Shown here: piece after piece, positions 55,810 to 64,000 of the stretch
Numbering within the stretch: position 1 is the stretch's first letter
How the letters are laid out: each line of letters opens with the position of its first letter
Source of the DNA: Pseudoneobacillus rhizosphaerae
GTDB lineage: Bacteria; Bacillota; Bacilli; Bacillales; Cytobacillaceae
Reading direction: 5' to 3'
Length of the DNA stretch: 64,000 nt
Assembly (NCBI RefSeq): GCF_917563885.1
Contig: NZ_CAKJTG010000001.1
Location: 225,143 to 289,142, forward strand
Notes under the pieces: generated by a model
Databases searched by the model: none
What the model saw: only the letters and a program-made list of their open reading frames with translations
What the model was told of the DNA's origin: nothing
Position numbers and translations under genes: made by a program

Positions 55810-58104
55810 TTAAACATGTACCTCTTCTTTAAAAAAGCTCGAAATTTCCTTGATAGCGTTTTGAATAGTTCTCTCTAGTTTTTCATCAAAATCATGATTG
55901 GCTCTTTGTAATAATAGCTGTAGCTTTTGGCGATACTTATTCTCTGAATCGATGTAATACTTTTGAGTCGATTTTTTGATTTTCATTATGTTGGATTGAA
56001 TATTTTGGATGAGTAATTCTTCAAACTCATGAAGGACAATTTCATCCATATGGGTACGAACTAGATTCAATAAGTCCCGTTTTTGTATTTCAAAATACTC
56101 ACGTTTGTTCTTTTCATAGATTTCTCTTCTAAGTTTTTCAAGGTGCTGCACTTCCTTTGCATACTCATCCAGTTTACGATTGACTTGGTCTAATTTGTGG
56201 CTGTTTTCAACCTTATTACGAGAAAGTCGTCGTTGTTTCTCTTCATAATCCTCTTGTTTCTTTTGGATATCTGAAATTTGTTGGTTATATTCTCTCTCTA
56301 TTTTTTCTTTATTGGCCTTCCATTTACGCTGTTCGCTATCGTCTGTTACTCTTACAGTATATTTTTCCGTTTTGGTTTCACTGAACAGTCTAAACGGGCT
56401 CCACTTTGCCCTTTCCACTTCTCGATAACGTTTTTCATCATAACGATAGACATCCGGCATAGAACCTAAATGACTTATTTTACGGTTTTTCTCTTGGATG
56501 CTTTCATTTTCTTTTCTAACTAGATTCTGAGATTCAGCTTTAATCTTATTTAATTCATTTTCCGAGTTAGCCTTCTCTACAGTAAAAGCCCTAGAATCTT
56601 CAACCGCTTTCTTTTCTTTTTGCTTAATCGACTTTAATTGATTAACGATATCAAGACTATCAAACTCAGCCTCTTTCATAGCAAATTGAAAATTTAATTT
56701 TTGATTCGATTGGACAACAATGGTAGGGTGGAATTTCCGAATTCGTAAAATGGCCCCTTGGTAAACCTCTTCTAAAAAATCTTTTAAAACCCCTTCATAG
56801 GAATTTCGGAGTTCAATAATCTTTTGGGTGAGTTCCTTTTGATATTCATGGTTCTCAACTTTTGACTTAAAAAGGTCCAATTGCTGGTAAGTCAATTTTC
56901 GTATTTCTATTTCAAAGTCCTCTCGTATCATGGTAAGGTCTTGTTGTACCTTTTCTCTAAATATCTTTACAAGATCATTTTCACGACTTCCGATATAGTC
57001 TTCGGTTATCTGCCAATTTTTCACCGATCTGGATGTTAATCGCTCGATTCGCCTTTCTACTTCGAGACGATCCTCTTGATCAATCTTAGCTGCATTCAGC
57101 TTGGATAACTCTTGTAATTCTTCTACTAAGTCTGTTATCAATTGTTGAATACTTCGGTCCATACTATCTTTGAAGATCTTCTCTTTCTCTTGTAAAATGA
57201 CGTCTTTCCAGAGATAGTCTTCTAGCTCGGTGAATTGGGAATCTATCATCAGCTGAGCTCGTTTCATTTCATCCACATCAATTTCATCATGAGCATAGAC
57301 TCTCTTCAAATTGGTGTCTTTAGCCACTAATGCTTTTAATGCAGAAACCCCAAACAATGGAAAAGGAGGCTGTACTCCAGCTTTCTCTAACTCTTTCTGA
57401 AGCTGCTTTACTTTCTTTTCAACGCTTTCACCTTCTTCACTCTTCAGTTCATCAATGAAGTTCATGACAAAGATAAATTTCTGTTGGTACTGTTCTAAAA
57501 GATTCAGTAACCTTATGTTCGTTTGAGATAACCCACGGATATGGAATAGGAAAATACTCGCATGGGCCTTTTGAATCTCAGATAACGTTAAACTGTAATG
57601 CCCCTCTGCCATCCCGTTTAATCCAGGAGTATCGACGAATACAATCGGTTCATTTGTATAAGGGAAATTTAAATAAATATGTACTGCGCCTATTTCTTCT
57701 ACCACATTAAAGTCCTTTGACATCGTCGTTACATATTGTTTGAGAGCCTCAGGATTACTATCAATATCGAGAGTAATGGGTTTTTTTGTCGAATCTGAAA
57801 ACTCAATAACCATCTTATTGACAAGCGGATGGGTCGGTCCAACATTTCGAATATAGGTCACAGAGGCTGTCGTTTCTCGCAAAGCGTGAGGTAGAACGTC
57901 TTCACCCATTAATGCATTCAGAAAAGTCGATTTTCCGGCACTAAACTCCCCTACTATGGTAATTCGAAATTCTTGTTGATCCAGTTGCTTCTTCATATAT
58001 TGAGCCCGTTTTCTAAAAATGGCAAACTCAGGTTTTTGAAGGAAATTATGATTTTCTATTTTTGTTAATTTGTGTATATATGTAACCTGATTTTTATCAA
58101 TCAA
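55810..58104 (-). CDS. Dynamin-like GTPase 1, first gene of the operon
   Basis: 764 aa from TTG 58104 (MIDKNQVTY; GGAGG 11 bases upstream) or 770 from TTG 58122, which overlaps that ribosome site. G1 GEFSAGKST (about 52-60), G2 RETTAS, G3 DTPG (about 158-161), G4 NFID (about 215-218), then helices with heptads. A polar loop at WSPFRLFSETKTEKYTV may be the paddle tip. B. subtilis DynA fuses two dynamins in one chain; here three separate chains are in tandem. Membrane fusion, tubulation or stabilisation under phage or antibiotic attack is the likely role by family. Confidence 0.93.
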   Translation of the reverse strand: MIDKNQVTYIHKLTKIENHNFLQKPEFAIFRKRAQYMKKQLDQQEFRITIVGEFSAGKSTFLNALMGEDVLPHALRETTASVTYIRNVGPTHPLVNKMVIEFSDSTKKPITLDIDSNPEALKQYVTTMSKDFNVVEEIGAVHIYLNFPYTNEPIVFVDTPGLNGMAEGHYSLTLSEIQKAHASIFLFHIRGLSQTNIRLLNLLEQYQQKFIFVMNFIDELKSEEGESVEKKVKQLQKELEKAGVQPPFPLFGVSALKALVAKDTNLKRVYAHDEIDVDEMKRAQLMIDSQFTELEDYLWKDVILQEKEKIFKDSMDRSIQQLITDLVEELQELSKLNAAKIDQEDRLEVERRIERLTSRSVKNWQITEDYIGSRENDLVKIFREKVQQDLTMIREDFEIEIRKLTYQQLDLFKSKVENHEYQKELTQKIIELRNSYEGVLKDFLEEVYQGAILRIRKFHPTIVVQSNQKLNFQFAMKEAEFDSLDIVNQLKSIKQKEKKAVEDSRAFTVEKANSENELNKIKAESQNLVRKENESIQEKNRKISHLGSMPDVYRYDEKRYREVERAKWSPFRLFSETKTEKYTVRVTDDSEQRKWKANKEKIEREYNQQISDIQKKQEDYEEKQRRLSRNKVENSHKLDQVNRKLDEYAKEVQHLEKLRREIYEKNKREYFEIQKRDLLNLVRTHMDEIVLHEFEELLIQNIQSNIMKIKKSTQKYYIDSENKYRQKLQLLLQRANHDFDEKLERTIQNAIKEISSFFKEEVHV

Positions 58105-58793
58105 TGAAAATCGCACCTCCAAATTAATGAAATTCGCGTGGGTAAAAATACTCAGTCCCTGATTAACTCAGTACTGCCACTTCCTATATTTTCATTATGC
58201 TATATGGTACATGAAAAAATTGTCGAAAATAAGTAAATAATAGAAAAAAAGATAGATTTTTGTACTTTAATGTCATTTTTTGCACTGTTTATCTTTTTTC
58301 GTTGTCTAACACCAGAAACTCCTCAAAAATAAACAACAAAAAAGCAGTTAACACTATTAAAATGGTTAACTACCTTCCAAGATAATTTACTCATTATGCC
58401 TATCACCCAGATTCCAGTAGAAGCATGAAACGGCCACCTTGCTTCCGTTCTAATAATCACTACCCTCATGGAAATAATAGACCCGGCTATTTCCTCTTTC
58501 AGTTAATATGTCCAATTATTTGAACATGTATTGCCTCAATTTCCGGTTAATTAACACTACTGTTTACTATCGAGGTATAGGTTTTTAGCCCCCTAACACT
58601 ACCATATCTTTTGTCGGTACCGGATACCCTATTTCAAATTAACGAGCAAAAATTGTGTCATTCTACTTGACGGTCACACCGTAATCATAAGGGAGTAAAA
58701 ATAATATATTGTATTAGAGATGTGGATTATTTTGTTTTATCCGCCATGGGTTCATGATCACCAACTAAACGAAGATTTCGGATTATAAAATAT
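58105..58793. other. Upstream spacer of the dynamin operon
   Basis: No gene. A weak promoter candidate on the minus strand is TCGACA ... CATAAT around 58190-58235. A TACCGGATACC piece of a dispersed repeat is at about 58618-58628. Confidence 0.4.
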
Positions 58794-58905
58794 AAAGAGG
58801 AAGTCTCAAAAACATATGTTTTTGAGACTTCCTCTTTATTAAAGTATAATGTACTTTCCACACGGAAAAATTGTCCATTTTGTCTTTTGATGGTGTCAGG
58901 CACCA
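58794..58905. repeat. Hairpin + GTACAAA-like + CAGGCACC composite repeat
   Basis: Hairpin AAAGAGGAAGTCTCAAAAAC with its inverse (58794-58837), then ATGTACTTTCCACACGG, TTTTGTCTTTTGATGG and GTGTCAGGCACC. Confidence 0.72.
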
Positions 58906-58936
58906 TAGCCCTATTGGTCTGCAAATATTTATGGTG

Positions 58937-59703
58937 TTAAAATTCTCTATCAATTGTACTTCTAGCTATACTTTTTTTAGGTTTCAATCTTGAATCATGT
59001 AGTACTTTTTCAATAGGTAACGGTGATCTAAAGTCAGATAAACTATTTTTTATTAATATACTAGAGGCCAATTCATCTGACTCGTATACAAGATTCCTAA
59101 GAGTTTCCTTTGTTTGACTTTCTTGTAATCGTTCAATTGTAGAATCCATTCTCTTTAAAGTGGATAGTAACTTCGTATGTTTTTGTTTACTAGTCTCAAG
59201 CTCATGTGACAATTCATCTATCTTAGTTAGAGCATCAGCAAATTCTTTAGAGTTAATTATTATTCCAATTTGTTCATAAGCCTCGTTTACTTCTTCTACT
59301 CTTTTATCTACTTGTTCAGCCAACAACTCATACTTTTCTTTAACTTTTTCAGCATTCCTTAAACTTTTGCTTATTCTACGATTGATAAAGAAACTAAGCC
59401 CAATCAAAATCGCAAAAATTAACCCTATGGTTTCAAGTATAGTGCTAATATTCCCTTCTAATAGCCCTATTCTGTCGTCCTTTATAGCAATCAGACTATC
59501 GAACATTTCCTTTTCTAATTCCAATCCCTTTATATAGACGATGATTGCTCTTTAATTTCATTTTTCATTTCTTTGTTTTCCAGAGTAAGTTTTTCTATTT
59601 GATCTTCAATAGGAACCTTTTTTAAAGCTGCCGAAGCATCAACAGGAGTAACCAAAACCGAAATAAACAATAATACAGCTAGTAAACTATAAAGTTTCTT
59701 CAT
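58937..59703 (-). pseudogene. Secreted/membrane coiled-coil protein split by a frameshift
   Basis: Part 1 (59703-59530) has a signal peptide (MKKLYSLLAVLLFISVLVTP) and a coiled-coil start (KKVPIEDQIEKLTLENKEMK), with GGAAGGAAG before its ATG. Part 2 (59524-58937) continues as MFDSLIAIKDDRIGLLE, a transmembrane helix (ISTILETIGLIFAILIGLSF) and more coiled coil. Part 2 has no usable ribosome site, and its frame overlaps the end of part 1, so one single-base change around 59525-59545 most likely split a protein of about 255 aa. Two genes translated in tandem is the alternative. Function unknown. Confidence 0.6.
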
Positions 59704-60042
59704 AAATAACTTCCTTCCTATATCTTTAACTAATAGAAATAATAACATAGAAGATAGATTAAGGATTATTTATTAGAATCAATATTTTACACATTTAGAA
59801 ATACATACCGGAGTGAAATTAACTATTTTGGAAACATTACAGTAAACACAGAACCGGTGCATAAAAATGAGATGGAAGTTAATTGAGTGTGTAAGGGAAT
59901 TTAAGCATGTACGACTGGAGGATAAGCGGGCATGAGGGTAATATAGCTAACACAGCTTTCTAAAAAATACATTTCGACATAGTTTGCTAGAATCCTTCTA
60001 AGATAAAAAATTTTTCACACTCATATGCATGGCGAATCACAC
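59704..60042. other. Intergenic, nothing recognised
   Basis: AT-rich spacer with no repeat family or gene seen. Confidence 0.45.
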
Positions 60043-60157
60043 AAAGGGAGTTGAATTAATCAACTCCCTTTTTAACCCATACTACCCATTAACCGAAGTG
60101 TATTTTCCATGCGAACAAACTCACAGTTTTGTCTTTTGTCGGTACCGGACACCCGAT
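60043..60157. repeat. Hairpin + GTACAAA-like + GGACACC composite repeat
   Basis: Hairpin AAAGGGAGTTGA with its inverse (60043-60074), then TGTATTTTCCATGCGAAC, TTTTGTCTTTTGTCGG and TACCGGACACCCGATT. The last 16 bases recur exactly at 60436-60451, on the far side of the structured RNA candidate. Confidence 0.72.
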
Positions 60158-60435
60158 TCCGTTTTGGTCAGCGAGGGAAATTCCCATCGAGATTATCTCG
60201 CCAGTTGCGATAATAGAAATGTTGCTTTCTGCACCGGTAAACGCATCAGCCCTCTCGATTTGGCATTTCGGAGCTCAATCCCTTCAGCCACACGGCTTAC
60301 AGCCCATCATCTAACTGTCTACGCTTAAAGGCAACGGTTACCCATTACCCTCCAAGACTCGCCACGAGTGAGTGGCTAACTTTTTCTCGGTGGGAATCCC
60401 ACCCAGTATATGTTGCAACCTAAGCTCGGTCGCTC
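60158..60435 (-). ncRNA. Highly structured RNA candidate, possibly HEARO/omega-RNA-like
   Basis: On the minus strand the region has many strong stems in about 280 bases: GGTGGGATTCCCACC, GCCACTCACTCGTGGC, GGGTAATGGGTAACC, GGCTGTAAGCC, GCGAGATAATCTCG and GGGAATTTCCC. GC content is above the surroundings, and no frame is coding. The order of stems and size recall the HEARO RNA (omega-RNA of IscB elements), but I judge this from memory. No IscB gene follows, so it would be an orphan. It is bounded by a 16-base direct repeat (60142-60157 and 60436-60451). Another unknown structured element is possible. Confidence 0.4.
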
Positions 60436-60460
60436 TACCGGACACCCGATTTTAACGGTG

Positions 60461-60670
60461 GCTCGAAACTCCGCAGAGCTGGCTTATTACGTCCGCAATA
60501 TTCAAGAGACAGCAAAAGAAAATGGATTAAACCCATATTATTATCTTCGCTATCTATTCGAGGTTCTTCCCAACATGGATATTAAAGATGAAAGTGCCAT
60601 TGATAAAGTACTACCCTGGTCAACAACCCTACCAATCTACTGTAGAGTGTTTAACCGATTATCTAAATAA
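60461..60670 (+). pseudogene. IS66-family transposase C-terminal remnant
   Basis: About 70 codons to a TAA: QETAKENGLNPYYYLRYLFE, PNMDIKDESAIDKVLPWSTT, the typical tail of IS66 TnpC. The rest of the transposase and the IS ends are gone. Confidence 0.85.
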
Positions 60671-60725
60671 TAACTTGATCCCCATCTACGGAGTAGGTGG
60701 GGATTATTTTACGCTTACACAAAGT

Positions 60726-60782
60726 TCGTTGTACTTTCCACATGTACAAAATGCCCCTTTTGTCTTTTGATGCCTGACACCC
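60726..60782. repeat. GTACAAA composite repeat, hairpin missing
   Basis: GTTGTACTTTCCACATGTAC, CTTTTGTCTTTTGATG and CCTGACACC in the usual order. Confidence 0.65.
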
Positions 60783-60803
60783 AAAGTTCAACAATTTCAA
60801 ATG

Positions 60804-61958
60804 CTATGCTGATTTCTTAAATACTTTTTGTTTTTCTGTAAGTTGTGATGCAATTTTTCTACCCAATGTTATAGAAGGTTTTTCAATTAGATAATAAGAA
60901 ATAGTCGAAATACCTATAGATACAAATAGTGAACACATTAATATTATCCAAGTTGATAGAGAATCATGCAGTATATGAAGTAAGCTTAAAAGTACTAATC
61001 CATGAAATAAATAAAGACTATAAGAAATTTCCCCTAGAAAGTGAACCGGTTTAAATAACAACAGTATTTTAGTTACTTTAGAAAATAAGGAGTAGATAAT
61101 AAAAATAGCCGCTCCTAAAGTAATTACCCAGTCATTTATGACTTCTAAGTGAAGTATTTTTATATCGTAAAAGAACCACCAGCTATAAGTATAACAAAGT
61201 ATTCCTGCTATTAATGCCAATCCATGTACCGGTCTAGATAATTTTGAGTATTGTGTAGCTAAACAATCTTTGTGCTTTGCCATTAGTGAACCAATTACAA
61301 ACATAAAAAGATATTGCAAACTAAACAGGAAATCACTTAACAGAAAATGCAATCCTGCTTGTTTCCCCACGAAACCTAGGAAGGATAGCAAGGCAGCTGT
61401 TAATACGCTTACTTTCCAATCTAAACGATTAATGAAGAAAATTATTATAGGAAAGATTATTGAAATCCTCATCTCATGTACTAAAGACCATAACGCAGGA
61501 TTATATTCGTTTCCTGAGTAACTAGGAAGAAATATTAAGGATACATAGCCAATAATCATTTTTAAGGATATTTGATCATCCCATCTTACATTTATCCATT
61601 CACTCAAACCTGTCAGGTTTCCATTGTAAAGTACAACGCATCCAGCCAATGAAAAAACAACTGCTATAATATAAGGTAAATAGATTCTACATATGCGCTT
61701 AGTTAAAAACGTGATATAATCTACACTTTTTCCACTATAAAAAGGTAATGAAAGGACAAACCCACTCAAAATAAAGAACAATATTACTGCTTCATGACCA
61801 GACCAAAGAAGATGTAACGGAGTGAATTTAAAAAACCAAAAGTCGTTGTTAATATTGTTCAGATAATCTAATGCTGGATATATCAATAAAAAATGGCAAA
61901 AAACAACTGATAAAGCTGCTAAACCTCTAAGCGAGTCTAACTCTTCATAACGTCTCAT
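60804..61958 (-). CDS. Acyltransferase family 3 membrane protein (OafA/YrhL-like)
   Basis: 384 aa with about ten hydrophobic helices. N-terminal RRYEELDSLRGLAALSVVFC with H (FCHFLL), the catalytic-histidine region of the family, and GHEAVILFFILSGFVLSLPF. These enzymes acetylate surface or secreted polysaccharides. AAGGAGACAATCTTCT precedes the ATG. It points the same way as the flippase at 62408 and likely belongs to a surface polysaccharide locus continuing past the window. Confidence 0.92.
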   Translation of the reverse strand: MRRYEELDSLRGLAALSVVFCHFLLIYPALDYLNNINNDFWFFKFTPLHLLWSGHEAVILFFILSGFVLSLPFYSGKSVDYITFLTKRICRIYLPYIIAVVFSLAGCVVLYNGNLTGLSEWINVRWDDQISLKMIIGYVSLIFLPSYSGNEYNPALWSLVHEMRISIIFPIIIFFINRLDWKVSVLTAALLSFLGFVGKQAGLHFLLSDFLFSLQYLFMFVIGSLMAKHKDCLATQYSKLSRPVHGLALIAGILCYTYSWWFFYDIKILHLEVINDWVITLGAAIFIIYSLFSKVTKILLLFKPVHFLGEISYSLYLFHGLVLLSLLHILHDSLSTWIILMCSLFVSIGISTISYYLIEKPSITLGRKIASQLTEKQKVFKKSA

Positions 61959-62407
61959 AGAAGATTGTCTCCTTAATAACTTGTTTAAGTATTATATTGC
62001 TGCCCATGATAATGCAACAATCTCAAGTGTAATTGCGGATATGGGTTAATAAGAACAAATTCCCTAGCTTGTCATTATAATATCTAAATAAAGGTTGATA
62101 ATTAATGCTTTTATATAATAGGAATATATCCCTTTTTTGGAGGGAGTTACTACCGAATCACCACTACCTTTAATCCGGCGAAACGGATAACAGATACTAT
62201 ACACTTTAAAGAGTCACTATCTTAATCCAATTCCGGTCGAAAATACTTAAATTATTATTAAACTTTGAAATTTCTAACTGTAACAAGTTATCTTTTTCTC
62301 TTATTCGAACATAGGTCTATTTTAAAGGTTTCTTTTTTAGTACTATCATTTTATTACATCTTTTAGTGAATTGATTATTACCTAGCAATTATTTAACTCA
62401 TAATAGA
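61959..62407. other. AT-rich intergenic region
   Basis: 449 bases, very AT-rich, no gene or known repeat recognised. Composition matches the flippase gene. Confidence 0.45.
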
Positions 62408-63847
62408 TCAAGCATTTCTTCTTTTAAGTATTTTTTTTACTAAAATCATATTTCCAGTTAATTTTAATCCTAATAAATAGAGCAATAAACTTAATAATCC
62501 TTTAAAAATAAAAAGAATTGGCAGGGAATATTGTAATTTTAATAAGTTAATAATTAATAATGGAACTAAGAGTATTAAAGAAATAACTATAGGTGAAATT
62601 AATATTTTATAAAATTCTATTTGCCTTGTTTTAAACAATTTATTCATCAAAAAATAATTCGCTATGATAAAATTAACAGATAATGATATTACAATAAGAG
62701 CCGCAACATATTCTATTCTCCCAGTCCACACACCAATAACAATACACAATATATTTTGAGCTGTATTTACTATTCCAGTCTTTAACAATAGGTCAGTTCG
62801 ATTAGCAGATTGAAATATTGAACCTGTACTACTTAAAATCATTTGTATCCAAATTGATATAGCTAGAATTTGAAACGGTACTACACTTTCTGCCCATTGA
62901 GGACCAAATATTATATATATTATTTCTTTTGAAGAAAAGTATAGAAATACAGTAAGTGGCATTCCCACTATTGCTAATAACTTTGAGATAGTTATATAAG
63001 TTTTTTTAATTATTTCTTTTTGATCTTCATATTCAGACATAATGGGTTGAATAACCGATGTAATAACACCAGTTAGCATTTGATTTGGATACAGTGATAA
63101 CATGTATGCTTTGTCATAAAAAGCTAAAGCTTTTAAAGATATGAATTTTCCAATTAAAATATTATCTAAATTTCTTGAAAAATAGTTAATTAAATTGAAT
63201 AGAAACTGATTCCTCGTAAAAGAATATATAACTAATAGATCCACTTTCTTAATGTCAGTAGTTAGCTTAAGATTGGATTTATGGAAAGTAATAATAAACA
63301 TTGTAAGATTCTTAACGATTGAAGAAATTACCAATGCATAGAAACTAAAATGGTTAAATGCTAGAATAATACCAATAATTCCGGAAATAATGCTAGATAT
63401 AACTTGAGCAAAATTCACTTTAAGAAATTTTTTTTGTTTTAAATTAATCGAAATAGGTACCATATTTATTCCACTTGTGAATAATGCAATTGACATAACT
63501 AGGCATACCCCAAATAAATCAGTATTGTTATAGAACAAAGAAATTGGTTTAGACATAAGAGCAAATAGTATGCTCAATAATATCGATATAAATATTGAAA
63601 AACTAAATATACTATTAATCTGATAATTATTTAGTGTCTTATTTTGAATAATAGCTGGCCCTATTCCCATATCTATTAACATATTGAAAAACACCAAACA
63701 CACATTAATTATAGCAACTACTCCAAATTCACTAGGTGTTAACAACCTTGATAAAATTGCTAATATGAGAAACTGAATTATAGTATTTGAATACTTACCT
63801 ATGGCACTAATAACAATTCCGTGTTTTAATTCTTCATATAATTTCAC
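62408..63847 (-). CDS. Wzx-type polysaccharide flippase (lipopolysaccharide/exopolysaccharide exporter family)
   Basis: 479 aa with 12-14 hydrophobic helices. N-terminal LLTPSEFGVVAIINVCLVFF and IDMGIGPAIIQN are typical of the WzxC/MOP family that flips lipid-linked oligosaccharides across the membrane. Codon use is strongly AT-biased compared with the rest of the window, a common sign of transferred polysaccharide genes. The start is GTG 63847, 8 bases after GGAG; the GTG at 63856 overlaps that site. Its upstream neighbour is outside the window. Confidence 0.92.
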   Translation of the reverse strand: MKLYEELKHGIVISAIGKYSNTIIQFLILAILSRLLTPSEFGVVAIINVCLVFFNMLIDMGIGPAIIQNKTLNNYQINSIFSFSIFISILLSILFALMSKPISLFYNNTDLFGVCLVMSIALFTSGINMVPISINLKQKKFLKVNFAQVISSIISGIIGIILAFNHFSFYALVISSIVKNLTMFIITFHKSNLKLTTDIKKVDLLVIYSFTRNQFLFNLINYFSRNLDNILIGKFISLKALAFYDKAYMLSLYPNQMLTGVITSVIQPIMSEYEDQKEIIKKTYITISKLLAIVGMPLTVFLYFSSKEIIYIIFGPQWAESVVPFQILAISIWIQMILSSTGSIFQSANRTDLLLKTGIVNTAQNILCIVIGVWTGRIEYVAALIVISLSVNFIIANYFLMNKLFKTRQIEFYKILISPIVISLILLVPLLIINLLKLQYSLPILFIFKGLLSLLLYLLGLKLTGNMILVKKILKRRNA

Positions 63848-64000
63848 TTTTTTCACTCCAAATACTACTTTCTCTTTCTCGAGAAAACAATCAACTATCC
63901 AAACTCTCTCTATTTTGGGTGGCCAATAAAACTATAAAAATATTTATTAATTACTATTAATAGGAAATACCTGTAAAATAAATGCAGTAATAATTAATTC

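Noticed and set aside
58727..58924. 65-aa open frame on the minus strand
   Set aside because: Lies across the hairpin/GTACAAA composite repeat; composition reflects the repeat, not a protein.
60029..60328. 99-aa and overlapping 61-aa open frames on the plus strand
   Set aside because: They cover a composite repeat and the highly structured RNA candidate; no ribosome site and the two frames compete over the same bases.

Overview
The window reads as chromosomal DNA of a low-GC, Gram-positive endospore-former of the Bacillaceae (Bacillus/Neobacillus type). Support comes from a gntRKPZ operon with a B. subtilis-type GntR operator and a cre site, a GltC-like regulator divergent from gdhA, a ComK-family protein, the DUF1659/DUF2922/YvrJ small-protein trio, S-layer homology domains, strong GGAGG ribosome binding sites and frequent TTG/GTG starts.

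Layout. 1-6.5 kb is nitrogen metabolism: an M20 peptidase (cut by the window edge) with a near-perfect sigma-54 promoter, its probable sigma-54 activator, a GltC-like LysR regulator and NADP-type glutamate dehydrogenase. 6.7-9.2 kb is an unrecognised three-gene set with membrane segments. 10-17 kb holds a haemolysin III-type membrane protein, a zinc-ribbon protein, a LemA/TPM pair and two different PQQ-type dehydrogenases (soluble sugar dehydrogenase; lipoprotein alcohol-dehydrogenase type with a cytochrome c tail). 17.5-22.7 kb is the gluconate operon. 23-27 kb holds small proteins, a CcdC-like membrane protein, a WHH-nuclease toxin-like protein without a visible immunity gene, and a broken duplicate of the small-protein locus. 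27.3-34.5 kb is one giant S-layer-anchored protein with 14 Ig-like repeats.

34.6-48 kb is accessory DNA: an MNT-HEPN toxin-antitoxin pair, a frameshifted IS3-family element, a broken phage-type replisome organiser, XRE regulators, a ComK-like gene, an EcsC-family pseudogene and a short operon with a JAB/MPN protease-like protein and a protein resembling the uracil-DNA glycosylase fold. 48.3-58.1 kb is the most striking part: a compact six-gene operon with three consecutive dynamin-like GTPases, a protein that may be a degenerate GTPase, a membrane-anchored coiled-coil protein and a small protein. It is a good candidate for a membrane-acting defence or membrane-repair system. 58.9-60.8 kb is decayed (frameshifted coiled-coil gene, structured RNA candidate, IS66 remnant). 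60.8-63.9 kb is AT-rich surface polysaccharide DNA (acyltransferase, Wzx-type flippase).

Intergenic spaces are unusually full of dispersed elements: TIR-bounded MITE-like elements, a 307-bp repeat in two near-identical copies, a family built on the palindrome TCAATCAAACGTTTGATTGA, a hairpin + GTACAAA + GGACACC composite, and many GGGACAAGG...CCTTGTCCC palindromes. Two arrays with exact 21-bp period can be read as heptad-repeat peptides. All functional names come from reading motifs by eye; no database search was possible.
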